From the NCBI RefSeq assembly GCF_965229315.1, contig NZ_CBDDJA010000002.1, positions 2,542,001 to 2,606,000 on the forward strand: a stretch of 64,000 bases of DNA. Reading direction: 5' to 3'. The notes below the pieces were generated by a model that was not told where the DNA came from, ran no database searches, and saw nothing but the letters and a program-made list of their open reading frames with translations. The stretch comes from Pelomonas sp965229315 (GTDB taxonomy: Bacteria > Pseudomonadota > Gammaproteobacteria > Burkholderiales > Burkholderiaceae_C). Each line of letters begins with the position of its first letter. The first letter of the stretch is position 1. The translations under genes were made by a program, and so were the position numbers. Below are positions 17,662-26,131 of this stretch, in pieces.

Positions 17662-18132
17662 ATGAACGCAAGCCTGCAAGCCAAGCTGCCCATCGTCCCG
17701 CTGGCGGCCATGGCGGCCCTGGTGCTGAGCTGCCTCGTCGGCGTCAGCGCCGTGCGCCTGTCCGGACTGAGTGCGGTGCAGCAGGCCGACGCGGCCACGC
17801 TCTCCACGCGCCAGCTGCGCTTCGAAGACCGCGACGACGGCAGCATCGCCGTGCTCGACGCCGGCAGCGGCGCGCTGCTGACCACCGCCGCGCCCGGCAC
17901 CAACGGCTTCCTGCGCAGCACCATGCGCGGGCTGGTGCGCGAGCGCAAGCGCCAGGGCCTCGGGCCCGAGACGCCGTTCGAGCTGCTGGGCCGCGCGGAC
18001 GGGCGGCTCACGCTGGTCGACCCGGGCACTCACCGGCGCATCGACCTCGAATCCTTTGGGCCCACCAACTCGGCCGTGTTCGCCCAACTGCTGCCCGCCG
18101 CTTCCGGAGCCGATCATGTCGCACAGCGCTGA
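17662..18132 (+). CDS. puhC: Photosynthetic complex assembly protein PuhC
   Basis: A 156-residue protein with one N-terminal membrane helix (about residues 10-32) and a periplasmic domain containing LRFEDRDDGSIAVLDA and GFLRSTMRGLVRERKRQG, both typical of PuhC. AAGGAAT lies before the ATG. The last 17 bases overlap acsF in another frame. Confidence 0.92.
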   Translation: MNASLQAKLPIVPLAAMAALVLSCLVGVSAVRLSGLSAVQQADAATLSTRQLRFEDRDDGSIAVLDAGSGALLTTAAPGTNGFLRSTMRGLVRERKRQGLGPETPFELLGRADGRLTLVDPGTHRRIDLESFGPTNSAVFAQLLPAASGADHVAQR

Positions 18133-19192
18133 ACTGCACAGCCCCGAGGACGCCGCCCGCCTGGCCAAGGCCGAGACGGTGCTGACCCCGCGCTTCTACA
18201 AGACCGACTACGCCGCCATGGACCGGCTCGACATGAGCCCCATCCGCGCCGAGTGGGACGCGATGCTGGCCGAGTACGAGGGCGACAACAACCACGACCA
18301 CTTCCAGCGCGGCCCCGAGTTCGCCGCCGAGGTGGCCGAGCTGTCCGCGCAATGGTCGCCGCAGCTCAGGCGCGACTTCCAGGAGTTCCTCGTGAGCTCG
18401 CTGACCAGCGAGTACTCCGGCTGCGTGCTCTACAACGAGATCCAGAAGCACGTCAGCAACCCCGACATCAAGCAGCTGATGCGCTACATGACGCGCGACG
18501 AATCGCGCCACGCCAACTTCCTGAACCAGTCGCTGAAGGACTTCGGCCTGGGCGTGGACCTCGTCAACCTCAAGCAGAGCAAGGCCTACACCTACTTCAA
18601 GCCCAAGTACATCTTCTACGCGACCTACCTGTCCGAGAAGATCGGCTACGCCCGCTACATCAGCATCTACCGCCAGCTGGAGCGCCACCCCGAGAAGCGC
18701 TTTCACCCGATCTTTCGCTGGTTCGAGCGCTGGTGCAACGACGAGTTCCGCCATGGCGAGTCCTTTGCGCTCATCATGCGCGCCCAGCCCGGGCTGCTGC
18801 AGGGCGCCAACAAGCTGTGGATCCGCTTCTTCCTGCTGGCCGTCTACGCCACCATGTACGTGCGCGACCACACGCGCCCCTGGCTCAGCGAGGCCCTGGG
18901 CATGGACCCGACCGACTACGACTACCGCGTGTTCGACATCACCACCGAGATCACCCGGCAGGTCTTCCCGCTGAGCCTTGACACCGACCACCCGGTCTTT
19001 CGCGCCGGCATGGACCGCCTGTGCGACATCTCGGCCGCCGCCGAACGCGCCAAGGCACGCGGGGGCCTGGTCGGGCGCCTGCAGCAGGGCCTGTGCGCCG
19101 CGCGCGCCGCGCTGTGCTTCGGGCGGCTGTACCTGCTGCCCACCAAGTCCCACGAACTGCCGCGCGACATGCGTGTGGCACCGAGCTGGTAA
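18116..19192 (+). CDS. acsF: Aerobic Mg-protoporphyrin IX monomethyl ester cyclase AcsF
   Basis: Oxygen-dependent diiron cyclase forming ring E; 358 residues. Diiron ligand motifs are visible: Glu108-x3-His112, Glu129/His132 in MTRDESRHANF, and WCNDEFRHGESFA later. It is embedded in the puh operon between puhC and puhE, an arrangement known from Rubrivivax-like betaproteobacteria. The ATG follows TCCGGAG and lies inside the end of puhC. The oxygen-independent enzyme BchE is not in this window. Confidence 0.96.
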   Translation: MSHSAELHSPEDAARLAKAETVLTPRFYKTDYAAMDRLDMSPIRAEWDAMLAEYEGDNNHDHFQRGPEFAAEVAELSAQWSPQLRRDFQEFLVSSLTSEYSGCVLYNEIQKHVSNPDIKQLMRYMTRDESRHANFLNQSLKDFGLGVDLVNLKQSKAYTYFKPKYIFYATYLSEKIGYARYISIYRQLERHPEKRFHPIFRWFERWCNDEFRHGESFALIMRAQPGLLQGANKLWIRFFLLAVYATMYVRDHTRPWLSEALGMDPTDYDYRVFDITTEITRQVFPLSLDTDHPVFRAGMDRLCDISAAAERAKARGGLVGRLQQGLCAARAALCFGRLYLLPTKSHELPRDMRVAPSW

Positions 19193-19214
19193 GAGCACCC
19201 ACGGAGCCTTGGCG

Positions 19215-19982
19215 ATGCAACACGGCTGGCCCGCCCTCTACACGCTGCTGCTGTGGTGGTTCAGCACGGGCGTGATCCTGTACCTCAACGGCCTGCCCCG
19301 GGCCACGCACAAATGGACGATGGCCGCGGCCACCGTGCTGCTGGGCGTGTCGCTGCTGGGCGTGGCGGTGTCGGCATCCGACACGCGCGTCACCGGGGCG
19401 TATCTGGCCTTCACCGCTGCGCTGATGGTCTGGGCCTGGCAGGAAATCGGCTTCCTGCTCGGCTACGTGACCGGCCCCCGCCGCCGGGCCTGCCCGCCGG
19501 GCGCGCGCGGCTGGCGGCGCGTCGGTCACGCCATCATGGCCATCCTGTACCACGAGCTCGCGCTGATCGTGCTGGGTGCGGCCATCCTGCTGCTGACCTG
19601 GCAGCAGCCCAACCAGCTCAGCGCTTGGACCTTCGGCGTGCTGTGGCTGATGCGCCTGTCGGCCAAGCTGAACGTCTTCCTGGGTGTGCGCAACCTCAAC
19701 GAGCAGTTCCTGCCCGAGCACCTGCGCTACATGCACAGCTACTTCCGGCAAAGGCCCAGCAACGCGCTGTTCCCGGTCAGCGTCATCGCCGTCACGGCGC
19801 TGGCGGCGGCGGCCTGGCACAGCGCGGTGTCGATGAGCTTCGCGGCCTTCGAGGTCACCGCCTGCAGCTTCGTCGCCATGCTGCTCAGCCTCGCGCTGCT
19901 GGAGCACTGGTTCATGGTGCTGCCGCTGCCCAGCGAGAAGCTCTGGGACTGGGGCATGCGCTCGCGCGCGCCCCACGCCTGA
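19215..19982 (+). CDS. puhE: Photosynthetic complex assembly protein PuhE
   Basis: Integral membrane protein (255 residues) with about seven hydrophobic segments. Typical stretches are FSTGVILYLNGLPRATHKW and LWLMRLSAKLNVFLGVRNLNEQFLPEHLRYM. It follows acsF, closing the puh group. Its role in pigment-protein assembly is known only by mutant phenotype in Rhodobacter. Confidence 0.92.
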   Translation: MQHGWPALYTLLLWWFSTGVILYLNGLPRATHKWTMAAATVLLGVSLLGVAVSASDTRVTGAYLAFTAALMVWAWQEIGFLLGYVTGPRRRACPPGARGWRRVGHAIMAILYHELALIVLGAAILLLTWQQPNQLSAWTFGVLWLMRLSAKLNVFLGVRNLNEQFLPEHLRYMHSYFRQRPSNALFPVSVIAVTALAAAAWHSAVSMSFAAFEVTACSFVAMLLSLALLEHWFMVLPLPSEKLWDWGMRSRAPHA

Positions 19983-20010
19983 ACCCGTGCGCCGGAAATT
20001 CGGTGGGGCC

Positions 20011-20934
20011 ATGATCATCATCGTGGCGGCACTGCTCGGCCTGGCCGCCTGGGCCTGGACGCCCGACCTGCCGCAGGCCGAGCTGGACGCGAGATACCTG
20101 CGCCAGGCCAGCGACCGCATCGAGCTGCGCGCGCTGCCCGGCGTGCAGCTGCATGTGCGCGACAGCGGCGCTCCCCATGACAACGGCGCCGCACCGCCGC
20201 TGTTGATGCTGCACGGCTTCGGCGCCAGCCTGCACACCTGGGAACCCTGGGCCGAGGCGCTGGCCGAGCAGCACCGCGTGATCCGCCTCGACCTGCCCGG
20301 CAGCGGCCTGAGCCCGCCGGACCCCAGCGGGGTCTACACCGACGACCGCACCGAACGACTGCTGCTGGCGCTGCTGGACCAGTTGCAGTTGAGCCGGGTG
20401 ACGCTGATCGGCCACTCCATCGGCGGTCGCATCGCCTGGCGTTTCGCGGCCGACCACCCCGAGCGCGTCGCACGGCTGGTGCTGATCGCGCCCGACGGCT
20501 TCGCCAGCCCCGGCTTCGAGTACGGCAAGGCGCCCGAGGTGCCGGCCAGCTTCAGGCTCATGACCCACGTGCTGCCCAAGCCGCTGCTGCGCATGAGCCT
20601 GGCGCCGGCCTATGCCGACCCCGAAGCGCTCAACGACCGGCTGGCGCAGCGTTACTTCGACCTGATCCGCGCGCCCGGCGCCCGCACGGCGCTGCTCGAA
20701 CGCATGCGGCAGACCGTGCTGACCGACCCGCGCCCGCAACTGCGCCGGATCACGGCGCCAACGCTGCTGCTCTGGGGCGAACAGGACGCCATGATCCCGT
20801 TCAGCAACGCGGCCGACTACGTCGCTGCCCTCCCCCACGTGCGGCTCGTCGCCCTGCCCGGCATCGGCCACCTGCCGCAGGAAGAGCAGCCGGGTCGCGG
20901 CCTGGCGGCCTTGCGGGCGTTTCTGCAGGAGTGA
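20011..20934 (+). CDS. Alpha/beta hydrolase, exported or anchored
   Basis: Hydrolase of unknown substrate with 307 residues from the ATG at 20011; an in-frame GTG at 19987 would add eight. A hydrophobic N-terminal segment (MIIIVAALLGLAAWAW) suggests anchoring or export. The oxyanion region is LMLHGFGASLHTW, the nucleophile elbow GHSIGG, then LLWGEQDAMIP with the acid and a late GIGHLPQ with the His. It starts soon after puhE and may be the last gene of the photosynthesis operon, but nothing ties it to pigment synthesis. An IS remnant lies behind it. Confidence 0.82.
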   Translation: MIIIVAALLGLAAWAWTPDLPQAELDARYLRQASDRIELRALPGVQLHVRDSGAPHDNGAAPPLLMLHGFGASLHTWEPWAEALAEQHRVIRLDLPGSGLSPPDPSGVYTDDRTERLLLALLDQLQLSRVTLIGHSIGGRIAWRFAADHPERVARLVLIAPDGFASPGFEYGKAPEVPASFRLMTHVLPKPLLRMSLAPAYADPEALNDRLAQRYFDLIRAPGARTALLERMRQTVLTDPRPQLRRITAPTLLLWGEQDAMIPFSNAADYVAALPHVRLVALPGIGHLPQEEQPGRGLAALRAFLQE

Positions 20935-21049
20935 CAGGCCGGGGCAGTGACGCGCCGGGCTCGTGCTGCTGGCGCGACTGGATGCCGACAGCAGTCGGCC
21001 ACAGCGGCAACCTGCGGTGGGTGCCGGGCGCATTGTTCACAGCGCTGGC

Positions 21050-21935
21050 GGTCGTGAGGTACGCGTTCATCAAGGCGCACGAGTCCCATTACAGCGTGCG
21101 CCGCATGTGCAAGGTCATGCAGGTGCACCCCAGCGGCTACTACGCCTGGAAGCGCGAGCCGCAGAGCCAACGGACCAAGGACGACCAGCGCCTGACTGGC
21201 CTGCTCAAGCAGGCATGGCTGCAGAGCGGCGGCGTGTACGGCTATCGCAAGCTGACGCCGGACATGCGCGACCTCGGCGAGCACCGCGTTGCGCGACTGC
21301 TGAGGCTTGAAGGGCTGCGCTCGCTGACAGGCTACAGGCGCCGTCCTGGGATGCGCGGCGGCAAACCTGCCGTGGTGGCGCCGAACCATCTGCAGCGCCA
21401 GTTCACGGTGGCCCAGCCCAACCAGTCCTGGGTGACCGACATCACCTACATCCGCACCCACGAGGGCTGGCTGTATCTGGCGGTCGTGGTCGACCTGTTC
21501 TCGCGTCAGGTGGTAGGCTGGTCGATGTGCAGTCGCATCGACACCAGACTGGTGTTGGATGCACTGCTGATGGCGTTATGGCGACGCCAACCCAAGGAGG
21601 CCGTCACGGTGCACTCCGACCAGGGCTGCCAGTTCACGGGTCATGAGTGGCAGGACTTCCTGCGCGGCCACAACCTGGTCAGCAGCATGAGCCGGCGTGG
21701 CAACTGCCACGACAACGCCGTGGCCGAGAGCTTCTTCCAACTGCTCAAGCGCGAGCACATCCGTCGGCAGGTCTATCCGACCCGCAACGACGCCCGCGCC
21801 AACGTCTTCAACTACATCGAGATGTTTTACAACCCCAAGCGGCGCCACGGCACCGCCGGCGACACTTCGCCGGTCGAGTTAGAACGACGCCATTCCAAAC
21901 GGCTCACGGGCGTCTAGGAAACCCGGGGCGATTCA
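21050..21935 (+). mobile_element. 5'-truncated IS3-family insertion sequence
   Basis: The orfA gene and left terminal repeat are absent. Recognisable orfB homology begins near 21054 (RYAFIKAHESHYSVRRMCKV). The right end, read inward from 21935, is TGAATCGCCCCGGGTTTCC, a terminal repeat of the IS3 type. The outermost TGA doubles as the stop codon of the convergent tetR gene. The 110 bp between the hydrolase and this homology shows nothing recognisable. Confidence 0.8.
21054..21917 (+). pseudogene. IS3-family transposase OrfB, partial
   Basis: Integrase-type transposase of about 287 residues with an intact DDE core: Asp in WVTDITYIRTHEGW, Asp in VHSDQGCQFTGHEW and Glu in NCHDNAVAESFFQLLKREH. 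The HTH-bearing OrfA that normally supplies the N-terminus by frameshifting is missing, and the open frame extends upstream through unrelated sequence, so it is probably inactive. The stretch MRDLGEHRVARLLR seems about four residues shorter than I recall for relatives, a possible small in-frame deletion. Confidence 0.8.
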
Positions 21936-22559
21936 GCTCCGTCTTGCCATTGGAGGAACAAATCGCTGAATCAGGTAGGTGGAGATCAAGCGCTGCAGGT
22001 AGTCCTTGAGTTGGGGCGGATTCGCCGGGCGGCTCAGGGCTTGGTAGCAACCCACAACCGCCAGATAGAACAGCGCAGCGAGTTCCGCCGCCGTGTGGGC
22101 ATCGCCGGTCAACTGAAGGAACTTGTGCTCGAACAGGCTCATGCGCAGCGCGTCGGCCTCGGCCAACATGCGCGCCACGGCCTCGTCGCGCCGCGCCAAG
22201 CCCCGCAAGGCCAACTCAAAGCGCACGTGCTCCTGCTTGTCGCCAATCTGTGCCAACGCAGTTTCCAGAACCTGCTCCAGGTCGGCGCCGGGGTCGGTCG
22301 CAGCCTGAGCGCGCAGCGCGGCATCAACAGCGAACTGCTGGCTGCGCCATCGTTCCAGCAGTTCCTCCTGGAGTTCGGCTTGTCCGGTGAAGTGCCAGTA
22401 GAAACTGCCGCGCGAGACCCGCAGCGCTTTGGCAATCTGCAGCACACGCAACTGGTCGAAACCGCCCGCCACGACGGCAGCGTGCGCGGCGATCAGCCAG
22501 TCTTCTCGTGTCAGCGGCGGGCCAGCCGGCCGCAGGCGCTTGCGTTTTGCTGTTGTCAT
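21933..22559 (-). CDS. TetR-family regulator 1, C-terminus altered by IS
   Basis: A 208-residue repressor-like protein. The helix-turn-helix LRVLQIAKALRVSRGSFYWHF is near residues 35-60; the ligand-binding part has no known effector. The stop codon lies in the terminal repeat of the adjacent IS element, so the last residues may not be native. The ATG at 22559 fits the family start; an upstream ATG would add 27 unrelated residues. It is divergent from the six-gene operon starting at 22736 and likely controls it through the paired operators between them. Confidence 0.85.
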   Translation of the reverse strand: MTTAKRKRLRPAGPPLTREDWLIAAHAAVVAGGFDQLRVLQIAKALRVSRGSFYWHFTGQAELQEELLERWRSQQFAVDAALRAQAATDPGADLEQVLETALAQIGDKQEHVRFELALRGLARRDEAVARMLAEADALRMSLFEHKFLQLTGDAHTAAELAALFYLAVVGCYQALSRPANPPQLKDYLQRLISTYLIQRFVPPMARRS

Positions 22560-22582
22560 CAGACCCCGGGCACTCCCCAACA

Positions 22583-22633
22583 GACACCAGTGTACTGAGG
22601 TGCTAAATTCATTCTCAAGACACATGTGTACTG
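22583..22633. promoter_or_regulatory. Twin operators in front of tetR1
   Basis: GACACCAGTGTACTG (22583-22597) and GACACATGTGTACTG (22619-22633) match at 13 of 15 bases. Each has an ACAC-N2-GTGT dyad core, with centres 36 bp apart. They lie between tetR1 and the divergent operon, the expected place for a TetR operator. Confidence 0.55.
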
Positions 22634-22735
22634 TTTGCATGGCACCACCGGGACCGCAATGACCCCCACTTCCCCGTCAGCCCAATCCATGGTTGCGGGC
22701 ATCCAAGCCGTCCGCGCACAAAGCGGGCCACGCTG

Positions 22736-24055
22736 ATGTTCCTACGCAGCCTGCTGATGCCGGTGCTGAGCCAGCACTGGCTGTCGCGTGAGCGTTTGCT
22801 GAAGAAGCGCGCCCAGGCTGAACGCGTGCGCCGCGCCAAGGGCGAGCCCCACCGCATTCATTACTTTCACCAGGTTGACGACCCTTACAGCGCGCTGCTC
22901 GCAATCTGCCTGCCGGCGCTGACGCAGCGCTACGGTGTCGAACTCGTCGCACACGTGGTGGGCCCGCCGTCGGATGCCGTTGCGCCGGACCGTGACCGTC
23001 TGGTGGCACACAGCCGCAAGGACGCGCAAGCGCTCGCGGCGCACCATGGGTTGGGCTTCCGCGACCCCGGCGTGCAACCCTCTGACGCGGCGCTGCAGCG
23101 GGCCACCCGCATGCTGGTCAGCGCCGCCGAACGAGGTGGTTTTGTCGAAACCGCCGGGCCGCTTTCCGCCGCGATGTGGGACAGCACCGCAAACAGCACC
23201 CCGGGCAATCTGGCGGCGCAGGAACAGCCCGAGGCCAGCGAAGACCAGGTGACGGCGCACCTCGATGCAGCCAACGCCTTGCGGCGGCGGTTGGGTCACT
23301 ACCTGGGCGCCACGCTCTACTACGCCGGCGAGTGGTATTGGGGCATCGACCGCCTGCACCATCTGGAGCAGCGCCTGCAAGACCTGGGCGCGCAGCGAGA
23401 TGGCATCGCCGGTTTCCTGTTCGCCCCAGACGCGGACCTGAACGCGTCCGCGCCGCTGGATGACTCACCGCCGATCGACTTCTATTTCTCCTTTCGCAGC
23501 CCCTACTCGGCCATCGTCGCACCGCGCGTTTTCGAACTCGGCCGTCTGGCCGGCGCGCCGGTGCGCCTGCGCTATGTGCTGCCCATGGTGATGCGCGGGC
23601 TGCCCGTACCGCGTGAGAAGCGCATGTACATCAGCCTGGACGCCGCACGCGAGGCCCACCTGCGTCACACGCCGTTCGGCCGCCTCAACGATCCGGTGGG
23701 CCGGCCGGTGGAGCGCGGCCTGTCGCTGATGCCCCTGGCCGAACGCATGGGCAGGGGCCAAGCCTACGTGCTGTCCTTCATGCACGGCGTGTGGGCCGAG
23801 GGCATCGACGCGGGCAGCGACCGCGGCCTGCGCCGCATCGCCGAGCGCGCCGGCCTGCAGTGGGACGAAGCCTGCGCGGCGATGCGGGAGTCTGCCTGGC
23901 GCGAGGCAGCCGAAGCCAACCGCGTCGAGATGCTGGGCCTGGGCCTGTGGGGCGTGCCGACGTTCCGGGTGCGCGACACCGCGGTCTGGGGGCAGGACCG
24001 CCTCTGGGCGGTTCAACAGGCGCTGTTCACTCCCAACTCCGCGAGCACCTCATGA
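22736..24055 (+). CDS. Two-domain thioredoxin-fold (DsbA/HCCA isomerase-like) protein
   Basis: 439 residues. The C-terminal half (from DFYFSFRSPYSAIVAPRVFELG to GLWGVPTFRVRDTAVWGQDRL) matches 2-hydroxychromene-2-carboxylate isomerase/GST-kappa proteins. The N-terminal half (HRIHYFHQVDDPYSALLAICLP) looks like a second divergent copy of the fold. Neither half has a CxxC motif, so a disulfide oxidoreductase role is unlikely; glutathione- or thiol-dependent isomerisation is more plausible. It is first in a six-gene operon with a sulfatase and oxidoreductases. Confidence 0.75.
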   Translation: MFLRSLLMPVLSQHWLSRERLLKKRAQAERVRRAKGEPHRIHYFHQVDDPYSALLAICLPALTQRYGVELVAHVVGPPSDAVAPDRDRLVAHSRKDAQALAAHHGLGFRDPGVQPSDAALQRATRMLVSAAERGGFVETAGPLSAAMWDSTANSTPGNLAAQEQPEASEDQVTAHLDAANALRRRLGHYLGATLYYAGEWYWGIDRLHHLEQRLQDLGAQRDGIAGFLFAPDADLNASAPLDDSPPIDFYFSFRSPYSAIVAPRVFELGRLAGAPVRLRYVLPMVMRGLPVPREKRMYISLDAAREAHLRHTPFGRLNDPVGRPVERGLSLMPLAERMGRGQAYVLSFMHGVWAEGIDAGSDRGLRRIAERAGLQWDEACAAMRESAWREAAEANRVEMLGLGLWGVPTFRVRDTAVWGQDRLWAVQQALFTPNSASTS

Positions 24056-24336
24056 AGCTGACGATCAACTACCTGTTCCGCGCGCTGTGCCTGCTGGCCT
24101 ACACGATGGCACTCGCCAGGCTGGCCGGGCTGCTGCCTGCGGGCACCTTTGATCGCGCCCCGCTCGTGGCCGGCATGCTGCTGTTGGTGCATGCCGCAGA
24201 GCTGGTCGTGGTGTTCAAGCACGTGCGCCTGTACCGGGGCGCACTGGCGGTCAGCGTCCTGCTGACGCTGCTGTTCGGCCTGCTGCACTGGAAGCCACTG
24301 GCCGACCAGCAGACCCGCGCGCGGCAGCAAGGCTGA
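24052..24336 (+). CDS. Small membrane protein (DUF1145-like)
   Basis: 94 residues with three hydrophobic segments and the motif LLVHAAELVVVFKHVRLYRG, which recalls DUF1145 proteins. Function unknown. ATGA overlap with the preceding gene; four bases separate its stop from the sulfatase start, so it is surely co-translated. Confidence 0.7.
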   Translation: MKLTINYLFRALCLLAYTMALARLAGLLPAGTFDRAPLVAGMLLLVHAAELVVVFKHVRLYRGALAVSVLLTLLFGLLHWKPLADQQTRARQQG

Positions 24337-24340
24337 GCCC

Positions 24341-26131
24341 ATGAAGACCACGCTGATCGAGCTGGGCCTGGCCAGCGCACTGCTGGCCGGCGGCGGCGCC
24401 CTCGCCGCGAACGCGCCGCCCGCCCCGACGCCCAGGCCCAACATCGTCGTGCTCGTCGCCGACGACTGGGGCTACACCGACGTGGGCGCCTTCGGCGGCG
24501 AGATCGCCACGCCCAACCTCGACGAACTGGCCCGGCGTGGCGTGCGCTTCTCCAATTTCCACGTCGCTGCGTCGTGCTCGCCCACGCGCGCCATGCTGCT
24601 CACCGGCGTGGACAACCACCGCAACGGCCACGGCAATCTGCGCGAGACCATGCCTGGCGCGCACCTGGGCCAGCCCGGCTACCAGGCGACGCTCACGCCC
24701 AACGTGGTGACCGTGGCCACGCTGTTGCAGGCCGGCGGCTACCGCACCTCGGTGGCCGGCAAGTGGAACGTCGGCAACGAAGCCCGGAACCTGCCGAACC
24801 AGCGCGGCTTCGACCGCTCCTTCATCATGGGCGACACGGGTTCCGACAACTGGGAGCCCGAGAAGCGCTACCTGCCGCATGCCGCCAAGGTGCACTGGTT
24901 CGAAGACGGCCAGGCACCGGCGATGCCCAAGCAGTTCTATTCGTCCACCTTCTTCGTCGACAAGACCATCGAGTACCTGCGCGAAGGGGCCGCCAGCGGC
25001 AAGCCCTTCTTCGCCTATGTGGGCTTCCAGGCCAACCATGTGCCGGTGCAGGCGCCGCAGGCTTTCATCGACAAGTACAAGGGCCGCTACGACAGCGGCT
25101 GGACCGCGCTGCGCGAGGCGCGGCGCGCCAAGGCGATAGAACTCGGCCTGGTGCCGAAAACCACGGCCATGGTGACGATGGGCACCACGCTGGACTGGAC
25201 CGCGCTGAGCCCGCAGGACAAGCAGTACCAGGCACGGCTGATGGAGGTGTATGCCGCCATGGCCGACGCGATGGACCACGAGGTGGGCCGCCTCATCGCC
25301 CACCTGAAGTCCACCGGCGAGTACGACAACACGGTGTTCGTCTTCCTGTCGGACAACGGCCCCGAGGGCTCCGACTACAAGGAAGCCGATCTGTGGCTGC
25401 GCTTCAACTACAGCCGCGACCTGGACCGCCTGGGCGGCCCCGGCGCTTACGTGGTGCCCGGGCCGTCATGGTCCAGCGCGTCCGCCTCGCCCTTGAGCAC
25501 GTTCAAGTTCTATGCCGGCGAGGGCGGCATCCGTTCACCGATGATCATCAGCGGCATGGGCGTGGCCGCGGCCAACCAGATCCACGCCGGCCTGGCCCAT
25601 GTCACCGACATCGTGCCCACCTTGCTGGACCTGGCGCAGGTGCAGCGCCCAGGCACCACCTACCAGGGCCAGCCCATCGAGGCACAGACGGGACGCAGCC
25701 TGCTGCCGGTGCTGGCAGACCCCAGTGCGCGCGTGCGCCGCAGCGACGAAGCCCTGGGCTACGAACTGGCCGGCAACAAGGCCTTGTTCAAAGGCGACCT
25801 GAAGCTGGTGCTGAACAACCCGCCGGTGGGCGATGGGCAATGGCATCTGTACGACCTGCGCGCCGACCCGGGGGAGACCAAGGACTTGCAGACGGCCCTC
25901 CCCGCGCAGTTCGCGGCCATGCAGGCAGACTACGACGCCTGGGCGCGTGCCAACGGCGTGCTGCCCATGCCTGCGGGCTACAACCCGGTCAGGCAGGTGT
26001 TGATCAACTCCTTCGTCAACTACTGGATCCCCACCTACTGGCCGCACGGCGTGGTGGCCTTGCTGGTGCTGCTCGGCGTGCCGGCCGTGCTGCTGGTGCG
26101 TGCCAGACGCCGCCGCGGCGCACCGCGGTGA
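24341..26131 (+). CDS. Type I sulfatase 1, C-terminally anchored
   Basis: Formylglycine-dependent sulfate ester hydrolase of 596 residues. The signal peptide spans about residues 1-22. Metal ligands are Asp41/Asp42 in VADDWGYTD, and the formylglycine site is Cys79 in CSPTRAMLLTG, followed by the usual GKWNVG and FLSDNGPEG. Unusually, a hydrophobic helix near residue 570 and a basic tail (RARRRRGAPR) end the protein, suggesting membrane anchoring with the catalytic domain in the periplasm. The matching activating enzyme is encoded at 36946. Substrate unknown. Confidence 0.9.
   Translation: MKTTLIELGLASALLAGGGALAANAPPAPTPRPNIVVLVADDWGYTDVGAFGGEIATPNLDELARRGVRFSNFHVAASCSPTRAMLLTGVDNHRNGHGNLRETMPGAHLGQPGYQATLTPNVVTVATLLQAGGYRTSVAGKWNVGNEARNLPNQRGFDRSFIMGDTGSDNWEPEKRYLPHAAKVHWFEDGQAPAMPKQFYSSTFFVDKTIEYLREGAASGKPFFAYVGFQANHVPVQAPQAFIDKYKGRYDSGWTALREARRAKAIELGLVPKTTAMVTMGTTLDWTALSPQDKQYQARLMEVYAAMADAMDHEVGRLIAHLKSTGEYDNTVFVFLSDNGPEGSDYKEADLWLRFNYSRDLDRLGGPGAYVVPGPSWSSASASPLSTFKFYAGEGGIRSPMIISGMGVAAANQIHAGLAHVTDIVPTLLDLAQVQRPGTTYQGQPIEAQTGRSLLPVLADPSARVRRSDEALGYELAGNKALFKGDLKLVLNNPPVGDGQWHLYDLRADPGETKDLQTALPAQFAAMQADYDAWARANGVLPMPAGYNPVRQVLINSFVNYWIPTYWPHGVVALLVLLGVPAVLLVRARRRRGAPR

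Noticed and set aside
19987..20934. Naming the hydrolase after puhE as BchO
   Set aside because: The fold fits, but bchO normally accompanies bchI and bchD, and no specific BchO motif could be confirmed by eye.
24574..26127. Long in-frame extension of the propeller-like protein back through the sulfatase
   Set aside because: The upstream part reads as an out-of-frame copy of the sulfatase; the GTG at the sulfatase stop is the sensible start.
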